DNA of 64,000 nucleotides from Larix kaempferi (lineage: Eukaryota > Streptophyta > Pinopsida > Pinales > Pinaceae): contig BSBM01000199.1 of assembly GCA_027924585.1 (NCBI GenBank), forward strand, positions 10,799,001-10,863,000. Direction: 5' to 3'. The notes under the pieces were generated by a model. It searched no databases. It saw nothing but the letters and a program-made list of their open reading frames with translations, and was not told the DNA's origin. How positions within the stretch are numbered: position 1 is the first letter of the stretch; each line of letters starts with the position of its first letter. Shown one piece after another: positions 1 to 11,862 of the stretch. Position numbers and translations under genes: made by a program.

Positions 1-1488
1 GGATACTTCAAAGTTATGTGACCTGTGAAGGAAGATATTCACTTGTATTTAAATATCATTTCAGGTTCCTTCAACACATAGCAGGAGTTTCTAAAATGAA
101 CCTGCCCTTCTTTTTCTTAAAAAGCCTGCAGAAGATGTCAAGCAAAATAAAGAAACATGATGATCACACTTCCCAGTCACTTTTTCAACATGGTCTCATT
201 AAACTAATCATCACCACAGTGTTGCAACGTGAGGGAAGGACTTGGGATTTCTTTTTGTTCTGGTCAAATGTCCATCCTAAAAAAGAAGACCAGCAACCAA
301 AGAGACAGACTGACAAGGGGAAAGTAATGATGAAAAAGTTAGGTCACTCAGTCAAATCTACAAGGAAAGATGAGGTTAAAGCCAAGAAGGTGATAGAGCA
401 GGTAGCAGGACAGAGACAGGATGACAGTAAGCTCAAAGTGGTTTCAGATTACCCTAAAAGCAAGTTCACACTATTTGAAGACAAAAAAAGAATTGCTTGA
501 AAAGAACGCAGCATCTATAACAGATCCTCAGGAGGAGAAAAAGGTTGACATTAAAATGGTTCATGTAGCTAAAGAAGAGATCCACATTCAGCCAAAAAGT
601 CCCATCACAATTCTTTGAGATTATGAAGGATATTTGTTAGAAGAAGAACAGCCTATTTCTGAGATTAAAGTCAAAACTGAAATTGAAGAAGTTCAAGCTT
701 CAGATTGCAAAACCACAAGGCCTAACAGGAAAAGAAACAAGCTGGAAGTGGTGGAATTAGCTGCTGTTCAGTACCAAGGGAAAGAACTGAAGATGATGGG
801 AGAGGCAGCTACATTCTGGAGACCTAAAACTAGGTCGAAAAATAAGTTGAGGTTAAATATGAAGAAGTTGTTAAATCCTAAATTAAACACAGATAAGGTG
901 ACTATCTTAGATGAAGAGTCCATGGGTGATGACAAATCAGAAATAGAAAAATTACAGCCATGTTTAAAGGAAGAAATTAATTCAGTGGAAGCAACAGATG
1001 AAGAAGATCCAAAGCCCAGCATTGAAGAAACTTCTGAGAAGCTGTTGACAGAAGAAGCAGAAATCTTCAAGAAGTTTGACATTCCTTGGAAACCTAATGA
1101 AGAGCAAGATTCTGCAATAGAGAAAATGGCTAATTCTGACAAGGAAAATTTACAGAAGACCATCAAACAATATAAGCGCCAAATGAATTATATGCAGGAG
1201 GTCAATGATGGGTTGATGATGGCCAATAGAAGATTAAGAGAAGATCTCCAGGATGTTCATGACAATTTTCAGGAACTAGTGGCTAATGCAAAGGAAGCAC
1301 TTAAAAGGAAAAGTGCTTCTGACAGGCACTGTTTAGAGCTGGAAAAGACAGTTGAAAGTTTACAGCAGGAAAATGAAGACCTTCAGAAAAAGATAGCTGA
1401 TTTAGAGAAGAAGCATAAAAGAACAAAGAAAAGGTCTTCAAGTCCAGATGGTATATCTCTTCTTGTGGAGGCAGCGAAGGAGATATGA
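1..1488 (+). pseudogene. Intronless pseudogene of a globular plus coiled-coil protein, cut by the window edge
   Basis: The frame is open from the left edge to about 490, shifts by one base in a run of seven A's (about 484-490), meets one TGA at 616-618, then runs to TGA 1486-1488, giving about 490 codons. The first ~120 residues are hydrophobic and globular. The rest is very acidic/lysine-rich, and roughly residues 380-480 show heptad-like coiled coil (LREDLQDVHDNF, LQQENEDLQKKIADL). The end is basic (KRTKKRSSS). No introns are visible. The apparent starts at 18 (GTG) and 634 (TTG) are not real starts. I do not recognise the family with certainty. Its build resembles the pseudogene at 59661-63357 and the extra ORF of element C, so I infer a transposon-encoded rather than a cellular protein. 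A processed host pseudogene is the alternative. Confidence 0.6.
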
Positions 1489-2129
1489 GGCAGTTATTAG
1501 TTAGGGGTATTTAAGATAAGCATTTTGGTTTTAGTTAAGAATTTTCTATTTTTAGCAACCTTGTAATTTTGTAAAAAGTGTAAATTTTACTTTACCTAGC
1601 CTAGTGATTCGATGGAGAATTAGGAGGAAAAACCTAACTGTTTTTTAGAAGAGAACTATTTAGAAAGGGGAGCAAAACATTGTGAGGGTTCTGATTTTTG
1701 AGAGCATCAGGAGGTCTACTAGCTGCTTGTACTTTCAGACTTATTCAGAGATAGGTACTGTAACTCTTACATACATTTACTGATGAAATTATGAATATAT
1801 GACTCTTTCCCCTTCATTTGGTCTGTGTTGGCTTCATGTTTGAACTTATTTAGTTTCATGAATGACAAATTCATTGCTGGTTAATGTGTATTTTCTAGTG
1901 GTGCTTGTCCTTTATTTGTGAACTTCAGTACAGTCTTTTGTTGGATTTTTGTGATATATATGCATCTTTATCGATATATGTGTATGATTTAGTTGTTGCT
2001 TATCTGCTGAATGTATTCCCTGCATGCTTTTGAAGTTTATGACCAAAAAACAGATAAAACAAAACCCTAAACCCTAGTTTGATTTGAGTTTTACTCTTGA
2101 GATTGTGTTGGCTTGTTACCCTAGCCTTA
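1489..2129. other. AT-rich 3' flank of the first pseudogene
   Basis: There is no coding sequence. A purine-rich stretch at about 1661-1678 (GAAAGGGGAGCAAAACA) is followed at 1681 by TGTGAGGG. This has the look of a polypurine tract followed by an LTR start, but no partner LTR is in the window. Two telomere-like units (CCCTAAA) lie near 2065. The border with element D is near 2130. Confidence 0.35.
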
Positions 2130-2795
2130 GTAACAATTTCTGGCACAAACAGTCTGTAAAGACTTATTAACTGCTTCGACTGGACCATTCGCTTGGGCAT
2201 AGTAAGAAGATGAGTGTTATTGATGAAACCCAATCTTGAGAGACAAATCCTCCATCATCTTGTTCTGAAAGTGACTGCCATGGTCAGTGACAATCTCTTT
2301 AGGGATACCAAACCGAGTGATAATCTGATTGAATACAAAATGGGCTGTTGTAGAACCATCGTATTTAACAGTAGGCATGGCCTCAACCAATTTGGAAAAG
2401 TAGTCTACGGCCACTATAATATGGTGATGCTCCCCAGCCGAAGCTGGCTTGCAATCCATGAAATCCACCCCCCACTTAGTGAAGGGACCAACAGTGACAA
2501 CCAGATGAAGGGGCACCGGATGGGAGCTTACATTCCGAGAAAACACCTAGCAAGGGTGATATATCTTCACAGCGTTCATACAATCTTTAAATATAGAAGG
2601 CCAGAAATAACCTACTCGCATAATGCATTGGACTGTAGCAATCCCAGATAAATGACCACCACATGCCCCAGCATGGCAATCATTAAGCACCTGCTCTGCT
2701 TCCTCATAAGTTAAACAACAATAGAGAATACAATCCTTTCCTCGACGATACAAATTCTCGCCGACGATAGTATAATCTTTAGTGTGATGTTTCAC
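2130..2795 (-). pseudogene. Integrase of element D (H2C2 zinc domain and DDE core)
   Basis: The H2C2 zinc-binding region lies at 2547-2795 (ends CMNAVKIYHPC). The catalytic core follows: first Asp in WGVDFMD, second Asp in IVTDHGSHF, and after an in-frame TAA at 2217-2219 the third residue, Glu, in GPVEAVNK. The core is therefore complete apart from that stop. It inserts retroelement cDNA into chromosomes in the nucleus. Sequence identity decays just after CARNC near 2130, so the C-terminal domain is missing. It is in the same frame as RNase H upstream. Confidence 0.85.
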
Positions 2796-2801
2796 ACGGC
2801 G

Positions 2802-3649
2802 TCATTCATCTCGCGAATAGTGCAAAGGAAACTTCAAAGTTTGGAGATATACAATGATATCCCCATACCAAGGGTCCTTGGACGAGATAAGAAATAAATG
2901 CTCATCCACAAAGGAATCTTCGTGGATAATATCCTCATCAAACTGTGGAAGGTTTGACAGGAGCTCAACGAAAACCAAGGATTTGACTGACTTCACTGAA
3001 ACAAAATCAAGTTCAAGTTCCTGAAGAATGACAATCCACTTATTGTACTTCCCCCCGATAAGATGTCGTGATAACACGAACTGAAATGGATTGATGTGTG
3101 CAATAACTGTGGCTTTCCTAAGCATGATATAATGTCGTAACTGTTGGATTGCATGAACAATTGCCACTGCCAACTTCTCCACATGAGTGTATCTTAGTTC
3201 AGCATCTACTAAGTTTCGACTAAGGTATAGATCACATGCTCGGTGAGCACATCATCTGTCTGAACCAAGACCATGCCAATCGTCTCCTGATACACGACCA
3301 CATAAAGCGTAAAATATCGTGCGAAGTCGAGTGGAATAAGCACAGGGGCTGATACCAAAGCTTTCTTAAGGGCATCGAAAGACTGTTGGGCTCGCTCATG
3401 CCAGACAAATAGTGTGTCCTTCTTCAGTAAGCATGTGAAACCTTTGATAAGATTAGCATAATTCACTATAAAATGACGTAGAAAAGCAGCTCTCCCTTGG
3501 AGGCTCTGAAGTTGTAACAAATTACACGGAGGAGGCAACCGAAGTATTGCCTCAAATTTTAGAGGATCGACTCTAATACCCTCTTTGGAAACTATAAACC
3601 CTAGAAGGTGACTTGTCTTCATAGCAAAGATGCATTTATTCGGATTCAA
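2802..3649 (-). pseudogene. RT thumb and RNase H region of element D
   Basis: 3209-3649 holds the RT palm end/thumb (GFIVSKEGIRVDPLK) and the beginning of RNase H. In the usual motif LYVDAS the catalytic Asp is replaced (LYVVVYQ). A one-base frameshift near 3183-3208 separates it from 2802-3182, the rest of RNase H and the linker to integrase. It would remove genomic RNA during reverse transcription. The lost Asp and the frameshift make it non-functional. Confidence 0.8.
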
Positions 3650-4600
3650 TCAAATCTTGTACTATATACATCATTCGAGAATCAAGCGAAGGTGCTTGGG
3701 GTGGTACGCTCTCTTGCGAGAATGGTCAGCTAGATCATCCAAGAAAACCTCCATAATATGTTTAAGGTCATGAAAGGCATAGTTCATCACACGCTGAAAC
3801 GTGGCTCCGGCGTTTTTAAGGCCGAAGGGCATTTTCCGGTATGAGAATGTACCCCAAGGACAAATGAAAGCAGCCTTATGTTGGTCCTCGGGTTTGATTT
3901 GAATCTAGTTGTACCCCTAAAATCCGTTCATGAACGAAAAAATTTCACTCCCCGCATAAGCATCTAATATCTGATCAATGAATGGAGTGGGGAAGTTGTC
4001 TTTAGGACATGCACAGTTCAGATCACGAAAATCAGTACACACACGGATAGTTCCTAGCTTCTTATCCACAGGAACGGGATTGGATAGCCATTTGGTAAGG
4101 GGAACTGGGTAGATGAAACCTGCCTTAAGCAGCTTCTCCACCTCTTTTTTGATCGCGGAGGCTTTTCTAGGATTCACAGTGCATAAGAATTGTCGAACTG
4201 GTTTAGAGTTAGGGTACATTCTAATCTCATGTTCAACAATGCTGGGGTCTATTCCTAGCATCTCCTCATATGACCAGGCGAAAACTTCCCCGAGTTCCTT
4301 AAAAATCTCGATGTAGATGTGAACCTCTTTAGGAGAGCTATCATCACTGATATAAATATTTTCAATCTTTCCAGGAGTTCAAGAGATGTTGATCGCCATA
4401 GTAGGGGAAATATTAGCCATATTCCCCTCCGCATAAATCTCATGTGTGCCCAAAAGAGCAACAGGGTGACCAACAATATCGGCCAGAGTCGTCCTAAAGT
4501 CTTCTTTCTCGACGAGATCAAGGTTGGGAAGAAAACAAGAGTGATGGTGCATATCCTCCCAAGGGCTCTCACTACCACACATAGCCTCAATAATGGCTTC
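3650..4600 (-). pseudogene. Reverse transcriptase of element D
   Basis: The N-terminal RT region is clear (RVCTDFRDLNCACPKDNFP at about 4000-4070). After two in-frame TAGs near 3905-3920 come the fingers/palm motif (KMPFGLKNAGATFQRVMN) and the catalytic motif FLDDLADH at about 3735-3755, which stands for the usual Y-[VI]-D-D-[IL]. Further stops lie near 3655-3680. The upstream part (4379-4600) is the PR-RT linker. This is the only RT in the window that I can read with its active-site motif. Confidence 0.85.
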
Positions 4601-4603
4601 ATA

Positions 4604-5560
4604 CTAATGTAAAGTACTATCAAGGCAATCATGCGAACAAGACGAGTTGGCTGCCCAAATCGACAGCATAACAGGATCTTCTTCTTCTGTCCAAGAAGAG
4701 GAAAGATCCAACTCTACCGTGGCTTGTTGAATATCATGATAAGCAAGCTCAGCAGTAGATAACGACATAGTCATCCTGACATATGCAACGTCTCCAAATG
4801 AGAGACTCGCATATGGTAAGGTCCACGGATCGTCAGAATATGATGTCCGGAATGGTACATTATGTAGCGGAGGAGACGCATCGTCGGAGATGGTTCCGAT
4901 AAAATTAATGGGTGCAGGGAAATCAAGGGATCCCAACATAGAAGGGTACAGTCCGACACCCATGTTCCCAGTTGCTTGCTGAGAATCAGTAACTTGCAGG
5001 ACCACTGATCCCGTGGATGCTATGGAAGAGGGACTAACGTAATCCAGCTGATCGATGGTCACAATATTGCCTTCATGAGAAAAGCAAATAAATTTGAATA
5101 CAGTAGATGGGACAACTTTCGTAGCGTACATCCAATTCCTACCCAGTAAAAGGTTGTAGTCAATGGGTGCATCAACCACCTCGACTTCAATAGGCACAGG
5201 TTTCCCACCCAAGCAGACAACAAGGGAAGGGATGATCCCATGTGGCTTAAACAAACGACCGTCAAATGCAGTGAGCATGGTCATAGATTTAGCTAGGGGA
5301 GGGGAGCTAAGAGCTTTCCAACAAGAGATCAACATTACTGACGCCGACATGCCTTCATCAACCACCATTCTCCTGACGAAGTTCTACAAACATTCCACCT
5401 GGATTTGAAAAGCCATGTGGTAAGGTAAGTGGGGTTGGACATTAGTAGTGTCAAACATAATAACGTTAGGACTTCCCCCATCCTGAACTCCTAGAGCAGA
5501 TAAAAGGGCATGCCATTGCGACGGGCAAGCCTATAAAACCTCAAGAGCCGACATGGAACA
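4604..5560 (-). pseudogene. Aspartic protease region of element D
   Basis: The open stretch 4604-5368 contains VVDEGMSASVM, followed about 75 residues on by IDYNLLLGRNWM. This is the Asp-protease fold as seen in plant Tat-like polyproteins, where the active-site triplet is D-E-G and not D-[ST]-G. The linker before it (NYSIVEDLGQ, MSALEVL, about 5530-5590) is a familiar Tat landmark. The protease would mature the Gag-Pol precursor. The paralogous copy in B (15369-16100) has the same D-E-G. Confidence 0.8.
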
Positions 5561-8211
5561 CGGAGTTTGGCCCAAATCTTCTACAATGGAGTAGTTCTGG
5601 GAGGCTCGGGCATTAGGATTATGCGTAGAGTGCTTGAGTACACCTTTCAGTATCTGCAGCATAGTAGAGGGCTTCTCGATATGCAAGGATGTATTAGGGG
5701 GAGGGGGAGGTTCATTCCCCAAATTTGGTTGTGGTGCACCATAATCGTGTTGACGAGTAGCAACACTAACCGCTGATTGGACCATATTCATGCATCCATA
5801 GCCACCAGTATTGGAGGAAGACATTGGAGTCTCATTAGGTCCATAACTAGTGGTGGGAGTATGCGAAACCATATTCTGATGTTGTGGAAGGGGATCATTC
5901 AACATAGTTGAGGTCTATGCAAGATTCTTCGATGCCTCCTCAATATGGGGACACAAGTGAGTAAGATGATCTTCCCCACACAGTTTGCATGGAGATTTCA
6001 CTTTACGTCTAGACTTATGGTCCCCACTAGCATTCTTGTCGTCCCGAGGAGGGTTGGTGTTTTTTTTTCCGTGGAGTATTATGATTACTACCATTCTTCC
6101 CATTGCTTCCACCCTTTCTATTATTTCTCCCCTTCTTCTTACCACTAGGCTATTGGTTACCCGATGGGTTCGCCAATTGCATAGACTATACATCGGGCAG
6201 TGGGATGGAAGTGGACAAGGTGTGAACCTACCCGGGAGTAGATTGGTTAAGCGAAAAAAAATTGCATTTGATTTGTAACCAAGTCCACAGGTCCAGTACT
6301 TACGGAACCCATGATGCCATCGTCATGTGGTCCAGGAACTGTCTTGGGATCATGTCGTGTTCTCGGTGCATCAGGTATAATGTCATATAAAATGCTAGAC
6401 TAAGAGTACAACAAATCTAACTGCTGGACTTTTAGGATGGCTTGTTCCTTAGTCATAATGCCAGACATTGAAACATCCTTAGCAATATATGGAATTAAGG
6501 ACTTGAGAAACCACTCCAACAGAAACTCTAGAGGAATGTTGGCTTTCACTAATCTCTTCCGTCAATGCCACTCTTGAACGTGGTAAAAAATATGTGTGGC
6601 CTTATTCTGGTGGAATGTGGATAGAATTTCAGTACCAATGTCGTAACGAACTAGCAGCTGGAAATGATCCAAGAAAACCAGAGTGATCTCATTGAATCCC
6701 CTATAGGTTCCCCCAAGCAACTTGACATACCACTTCACGGCTACCCCTGTGAGGGTGCATTGAAACAGTCGTAAATGAATGGAATCGTGATTCAACAAGT
6801 TGGAAGAACACCGAAGGTGAAACGTCGTGACGTGGTCACCCGGTTCCTCACCACTCTTCCCTTCAAACTTTGGAATGTCTGAAGGGAGGTTATTATGGAT
6901 CAGAGGCCAACTAGGATCATGACACACCGGATCATTCGTGAGCTTCGAAAGATCCAGAAGGTTCAGTCGAGCAAGAAATGGAAGCTATGGTTAGAAAGTT
7001 TGATAATGAGCTTCCATAAAAGGTTGCATGTACGGACCCGAAGGATATGATGGACCATAAGCTTGATTATGACCATTAAAAGGTTGATGATATGGACCAT
7101 ATGGACCATAAGTTTGACCATGGCCATGAGGTTGATAATTTCCCCCAACCTGACCCGTGTGAGGGTAAGCAGGTATAAAAGTATTCTGAGCATCAAATTG
7201 AGGTGGAGGGTACTGAGGTGGCGGATATTGGGGTCATGGATATTGATGGCCAACTCCGACCATATTGTAGTAAGGGTTACCCCCATGATGATAAGTATGC
7301 ATGTTATTCGCAACGAGAACCGTGTTGTAAGGACCATAGTTATGAGGTATGTTCCCGCCCCCTACCTGAGCACTATTAGTAGTATGAATGATCATGTGGT
7401 GACCATGCGTAAGAGGTATATTTCTGACCCTAAAATAGGCATTGCTAATAGTAGTATTTATCGAAAAGGTGACTGGTATGTTTTTGCCCCCAGTATTTGG
7501 AGGATTATGAACGTTTGCAAAAGTAGTCCTTGGCTGCCATGTATGGGCACGTGTATTAGGCGGTGGAGTAGTTGTGGTAGGAATAGTCTTCATATTAGGA
7601 TTGGTAGTCCTAGGAGGTGGTCGTCCTCCAACATTAGTGTTGTTAGGAGGAATATGACCCATCCCCATACTATGTGTGTGAGTAGCATGAATAGTGACCC
7701 TAGTGGGTGCAGTGTTGCTAACAGCATGGCTAGTGCTAGCATGACTACCAGATCTAGTGGACGGATGAACTATGTCATGACTAGGCATATCATTAGATAA
7801 TGGATTAATGTCAGTCGTAGTATCGTGGTCGGCATGAGACTTTGACCTCCTATAGAAATGATGACGTGGATGTGAAGGATGAAATGGGTTATCCTCAGGT
7901 GCAATGAGATCATGAAAACCAGGTTCGGTCTCAGGTGGATCCGGACCAAAAGAGTTAGGATGGGTCTTGGGCGGATCACCCCCCCATTCCTCACAAGGGG
8001 TAGGGGTGTCTGAAGTGTGTTCAACTCCATCTGGTGGATCCATAAGGATTTCTCCCATGTCAGAATGAGTAGTCATAATGTCGGCTAAATGATAAGAACC
8101 CAAAGACTCAGAGGGGGTCGTTCGGCCTCCCCTATCAGTGAGATGTGTAGGCTCGATGACCAGTAAACTAGCTAACCAACGAGAGCGACGAAGAGCCGGA
8201 CTACTCACCAC
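5561..8211 (-). pseudogene. Gag of element D
   Basis: The start ATG is at 8211. The first ~400 residues (8211-6930) are low-complexity, rich in Pro, His, Asn, Tyr and Gly. The capsid-like domain lies at 6562-6927 (DIPKFEGKSGEEP, WYVKLLGGTYRGFNEI). The nucleocapsid knuckle CKLCGEDHLTHLC is at about 5945-5985, in frame 5915-6193. At least one frameshift (between 6562 and 6193) and several stops break it. It packages element RNA into particles. The organisation matches the gag of B at 16140-18447. Confidence 0.8.
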
Positions 8212-9776
8212 GATATCTCCAAAGAGACTATATAATCAAAACATGTCCTATCGGCCAAACTATTAATCAAAAACAGAAAATCAAGAGCACACACCTAAAA
8301 AGAACCTACAGCCAAATGCACACAAACGGAACTGGCTCAAGGAGCTCCCGACACTACAGCCGGTAGGTCTCACCTAGGAGAGGCTTGAGATTCCCAAACT
8401 ATAGCCGGAGGTAACAGAATCAGTTATAAGGTTTCCTAGGATTCACTGCATGTAAAGGGCCGTAACCCTCGACAACAAACAACTGTGTTGTCCAATCCCT
8501 ATCTGACTCAAGACACAAACAGTATAACCACTACAAGCGCCCTGTGGGGTACCTATGTAAGGAAACTAATGTCACCACAATATAACCAATGCTTAGGGGT
8601 ACAGTTGCAGGTGGGATCCGTCGTATGGGAAGGGTAACTGATCTCGAAACTCAAGAGGGTATTGGAGGAATATCTCCCATGTTCAGCTGGTATTGGAGGG
8701 ATATCTCCGCAACCAACCTCCCGTGACCTCGTGCTTAACTCTGGTCTAAGTAGAGGTTCCTAAGAACACTGATGTATATGATGGAATTCACCACTCCCTG
8801 GTCACACACATAATGTTGGTCTAATAGTCTTGGATTGTTAACTCACAATGATCTATTCCAAGACTCTAAACCTAAACTAGTTGGTGCACCCTATAAAATG
8901 AAAATCATTACTAATCAATTTTAAGATTAAGCGTTAATTTTAGGTGGTTGTGATTACGCAAAGTGTATGGTCGTGAAACTAATGATGTATATGACTCAAT
9001 ATGCATAATCATCCAAATGCTAAACTCATCTACTCAATGAAAACAATGCCTCTAACATGACAAGCAAATCCAACGATTTCGAAATAAAAATGCAACTTTT
9101 TAATTTTTTAATGCTCAAACAAATACTAAATGAAAGCACAAGCATTCGAATGCAAAATGCAATGCGAAAAATAAAATGTTTTTATATTTTCGTTTATAAA
9201 TGAAAAGGAAAATGCAAAATCAATATTTTTGTATTTTTCAATATATTAAAGTGAAAAATGCAAGTGAAATCTACCTATTTGGATACAAGAATGCAGAGCA
9301 GATCACTAAGACAACCCAACACACCCCAAACAGTGAGACTTAGCGAATGAAATGAGCTAGAAAATAGAAAAGGATGATAAACTAATAAACTCAAATCAAA
9401 GAGAAAAGAGGAGTTCTTGTCACAAACAAGGCATGGAATAGTCAAGAACAAGGCCAAAGAAGACTCAGGAACATTCACCATCCACCCAACAACAACCAAA
9501 GGTCATAAACCAATCAAAGCCGGAGTTATATGCGATTGTAAGTAAAAGATGCGGCTACCCGCGAGCTATAGTGCAGATAGGTGTGGGTATACGCAGGAAG
9601 AACTAGGCTCACCCACGTGTAGGAAACAACAAATGGACAACATAAGAGCCCAATGACCCAGAAAAATCCTGTTTTCTATAAGGTATCCTAACGGCCAGAT
9701 GATGATATAGAGACTCAACAAACAACAACTCAAAATAAGGACTAATGCCTAAATATCCACAAAAATGGATGTAATT
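8212..9776 (-). other. 5' leader of element D
   Basis: This stretch lies between the primer-binding site and the gag start. I see no convincing ORF. It includes a direct local repeat (ATTGGAGG[AG]ATATCTCC near 8661 and 8691) and an AT-rich block at 9100-9250. Its length, about 1.5 kb, is similar in kind to the long leader of B. Confidence 0.6.
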
Positions 9777-9792
9777 CCCAGTGGAGTAGCCA
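9777..9792 (-). promoter_or_regulatory. Primer-binding site of element D (tRNA-Arg type)
   Basis: The minus strand reads TGGCTACTCCACTGGG, one base different from TGGCGACTCCACTGGGG, the tRNA-Arg-type site I associate with Ogre/Tat elements. It lies four bases inside the LTR end, as expected for minus-strand priming. Confidence 0.7.
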
Positions 9793-9796
9793 TTTA

Positions 9797-10743
9797 TGTT
9801 ATCGGAGAAAACTTCCTATGGCTTGGGGTAGACCACAACAGACAGATGACTACCAGAAATAAACTCAATTCTCAATACAGTGCTATATAATTAACAATGC
9901 TAAGATAATGGAGAACAAAACCAACCTCGATCCAACGTTTGATGTAGATCCCCGTTGAAGCTTTCAATCCACGCACACTTTCAATCGATGCACTTGAACC
10001 TGCAAATTAGTCTTGACAGCCAATATACAAGAAGTACATATAATCTATGAGAGACATTAACATCATCAATAACAATATTGGTCCATAATATCATAAGCAA
10101 ATGCAACCCAATGTGATATAAACAACATTAACAACATTAATGGATGATAATATGAGTATTTCTATTAATAAACAAGAAGAAGTACAATGTGATACAACCT
10201 CTTGCTGGCAACCAATCTGAACCAAGAACTAGGTCAATCCACTTGTGCCTCCACCACTTCAATCCTCCATGAAAGGAAAACTTAAACTGTGATAGGAGTT
10301 TGGAAGGTGAACATAAGACGTTCACAACAACTAGGATCAATGAGTGTAGACTCAAGATGAGGAAAAAAATCCACTAGAGTTATCTTGATTTCTCTTTCTC
10401 CTCTCTTCCATATGCCATAAATGCTCAATAAATATCCTTCCAAAAGTAAGTGAAAGGACAAATCGAGGCGTTACTGGGCAAATGGATGGCCAAAGGTCAC
10501 CCTAAGACTGCTTTTTGGGAGTAAAAACTAATTTATTAGTGATTTTTACCATTTTACTTGATACCCACGGGCTATAGTGATGCAGATCATGGGTATGCAT
10601 GCTATAATGATGCAGCAAGCGTACATGAATAAAAATAAGGAAAAAGGTGTTCTGAAGGACATAAAGTGTTTTTGAGTCAGTGAAATGGATCCCAAGGGCC
10701 AAATAGTGCTGATGCTCACAAGGTGGAAGATTACGTTGTAACA
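9797..10743 (-). repeat. 5' LTR of element D
   Basis: Termini are TGTTATCGG... and ...GTTGTAACA (inverted TGTTA/TAACA). It ends exactly where homology to A's LTR resumes (10745) and starts next to the primer-binding site. No second copy is present to confirm its length (947 bp). Confidence 0.65.
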
Positions 10744-11107
10744 ATTTTTAAGTATCCATGAGCCTCTAGTATATGTATTAATGCCTCTCAAATACCTTCA
10801 TACCCATTATAAAATCATTTGGGGTCATTTGAAGACCAAGAGACCAATACTAGTCAAAGAGGAATTGCTAGTCAAACTCGCTACTTTTGATAGAATTAAA
10901 AGAGGATTTGGAGAAGTAATTTAAAGGTCATATATCATATTTGAACATCATATTCAAGTCCTAATATCATTCATATACCTTCTCAGAATATTTGGGATCA
11001 TTTGGAGCAAATTGGAGACCTAGACATCAAAACTAGTTAAAGGTCGAACTAGGGAAAAAAGAAAAAAATTTGTCATTTTAATAAAATTATTAAAAAGAGA
11101 CATTACA
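10744..11107 (+). repeat. Remnant of element A's 5' LTR
   Basis: From TTTTTAAGTATCCATGA to GACATTACA it aligns with 57551-57913 at the same length (363 bp). The LTR's first ~1.84 kb is missing because D inserted at 10744 and everything to D's left is different sequence. Confidence 0.85.
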
Positions 11108-11108
11108 G

Positions 11109-11117
11109 TGGTGTCAT
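11109..11117 (+). promoter_or_regulatory. First half of element A's primer-binding site
   Basis: TGGTGTCAT lies one base after the LTR end. The other half (ATCAGAGCATGG) lies 33 kb away at 44067. Together they make the initiator-tRNA-Met site TGGTATCAGAGC with the insertion of B in the middle; GTCAT/ATCAG would be B's diverged 5-bp target duplication. Confidence 0.65.
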
Positions 11118-11848
11118 TGTTGCTTGGGATTTCACCCAAGCATGTCCTAATATGCACCTACTAACTTGTAGTAGCAGTCTCGATTAAACCATAAAATTAA
11201 ATAAGTATAAAACAGTAAATTTGATCTAACATGTGTAATGAAATAACTCTGGATTAAAAATAATAAACAAAATAGATCCATGAGAAACATAAATAAAAAC
11301 TTGAAAATTTTCTATTACCTCAAAGGGTGAGGATGGTTGAGCTTGAGCAGCTACAATGGTGAGGTGCTCCGAAGCTCCAATGATCTCTTCTTCTCCAATG
11401 CTTCAATGGTTGGGAAAAGCTCATAAATGATGGGCAAAACTCAAGATGGATTTTGGCAGCATGAGGATAGGATGATTGTGGATGATTTGTGAGGAGCCCC
11501 TATCACCTTTTTATAGTTTTTTGGTGATGGAGAATACAACCATGGTTTAAGAAAACCAATGGTATTGCTAAAAATGGTTTAGGTTTTTTATTCTTTTCCC
11601 TATTTTTTCCTTTTTTTGAATATATTTAATATTTTTATCCCCTTTTAATTTTTTTTGGGAATTTTGGACCCTTTTTGACGGTTTTTTGTATTTTTTGGGT
11701 AAAATCCAATATTGTGAGGGGGGAAAGATAGATTTTAGTCTTTTTGGTGACCTTTTGAAGGTTTTAGAGGCTCAAATGGTGGGAAAAGTGGACAAATGGG
11801 TCATGTGAATAGGGAAATGAGCTAGTGAGCACTTTTTGGGTGTTAACA
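11118..11848 (-). repeat. 3' LTR of element B
   Basis: It is the partner of 38965-39401 + 43772-44066. By eye the two copies differ at roughly one base in ten in the first 200 bp. It includes the uninterrupted sequence GGTTTAAGAAAACCAATGG at about 11548, which is the empty version of the site where E sits in the other LTR. Confidence 0.88.
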
Positions 11849-11862
11849 GATTGCCCCCTGAT
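11849..11862 (-). promoter_or_regulatory. Polypurine tract of element B
   Basis: The minus strand reads CAGGGGGCAATC directly before the LTR start TGTTAACACC. This is where plus-strand DNA synthesis would start, and the form resembles the tract of Ogre/Tat elements. Confidence 0.65.

Larger units (their letters stand above)
2130..10743 (-). mobile_element. Element D: Tat-like Ty3/gypsy retrotransposon, 3' end missing
   Basis: Read on the minus strand: 5' LTR (9797-10743), a primer-binding site matching the tRNA-Arg type used by Ogre/Tat elements (9777-9792), leader, gag with CCHC knuckle, protease, RT, RNase H and integrase in Ty3/gypsy order. The pol runs in three successive frames with several stops, so it is dead. 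It stops soon after the third integrase catalytic residue; the 3' UTR and 3' LTR are absent. The right border abuts sequence that aligns with the LTR of element A (10745 matches 57551), so D inserted into A's 5' LTR. No target duplication can be checked because the left end is lost. Confidence 0.85.

Noticed and set aside
2060-2080. Telomere-like CCCTAAACCCTAG
   Set aside because: Only two units; too short for an interstitial telomere.
1681-2129. Possible LTR after a polypurine-like tract
   Set aside because: No second copy in the window and no clear CA end; kept only as a remark.
7063-7800. 245-codon plus-strand frame
   Set aside because: It lies opposite the low-complexity N-terminus of D's Gag and has no features of its own.
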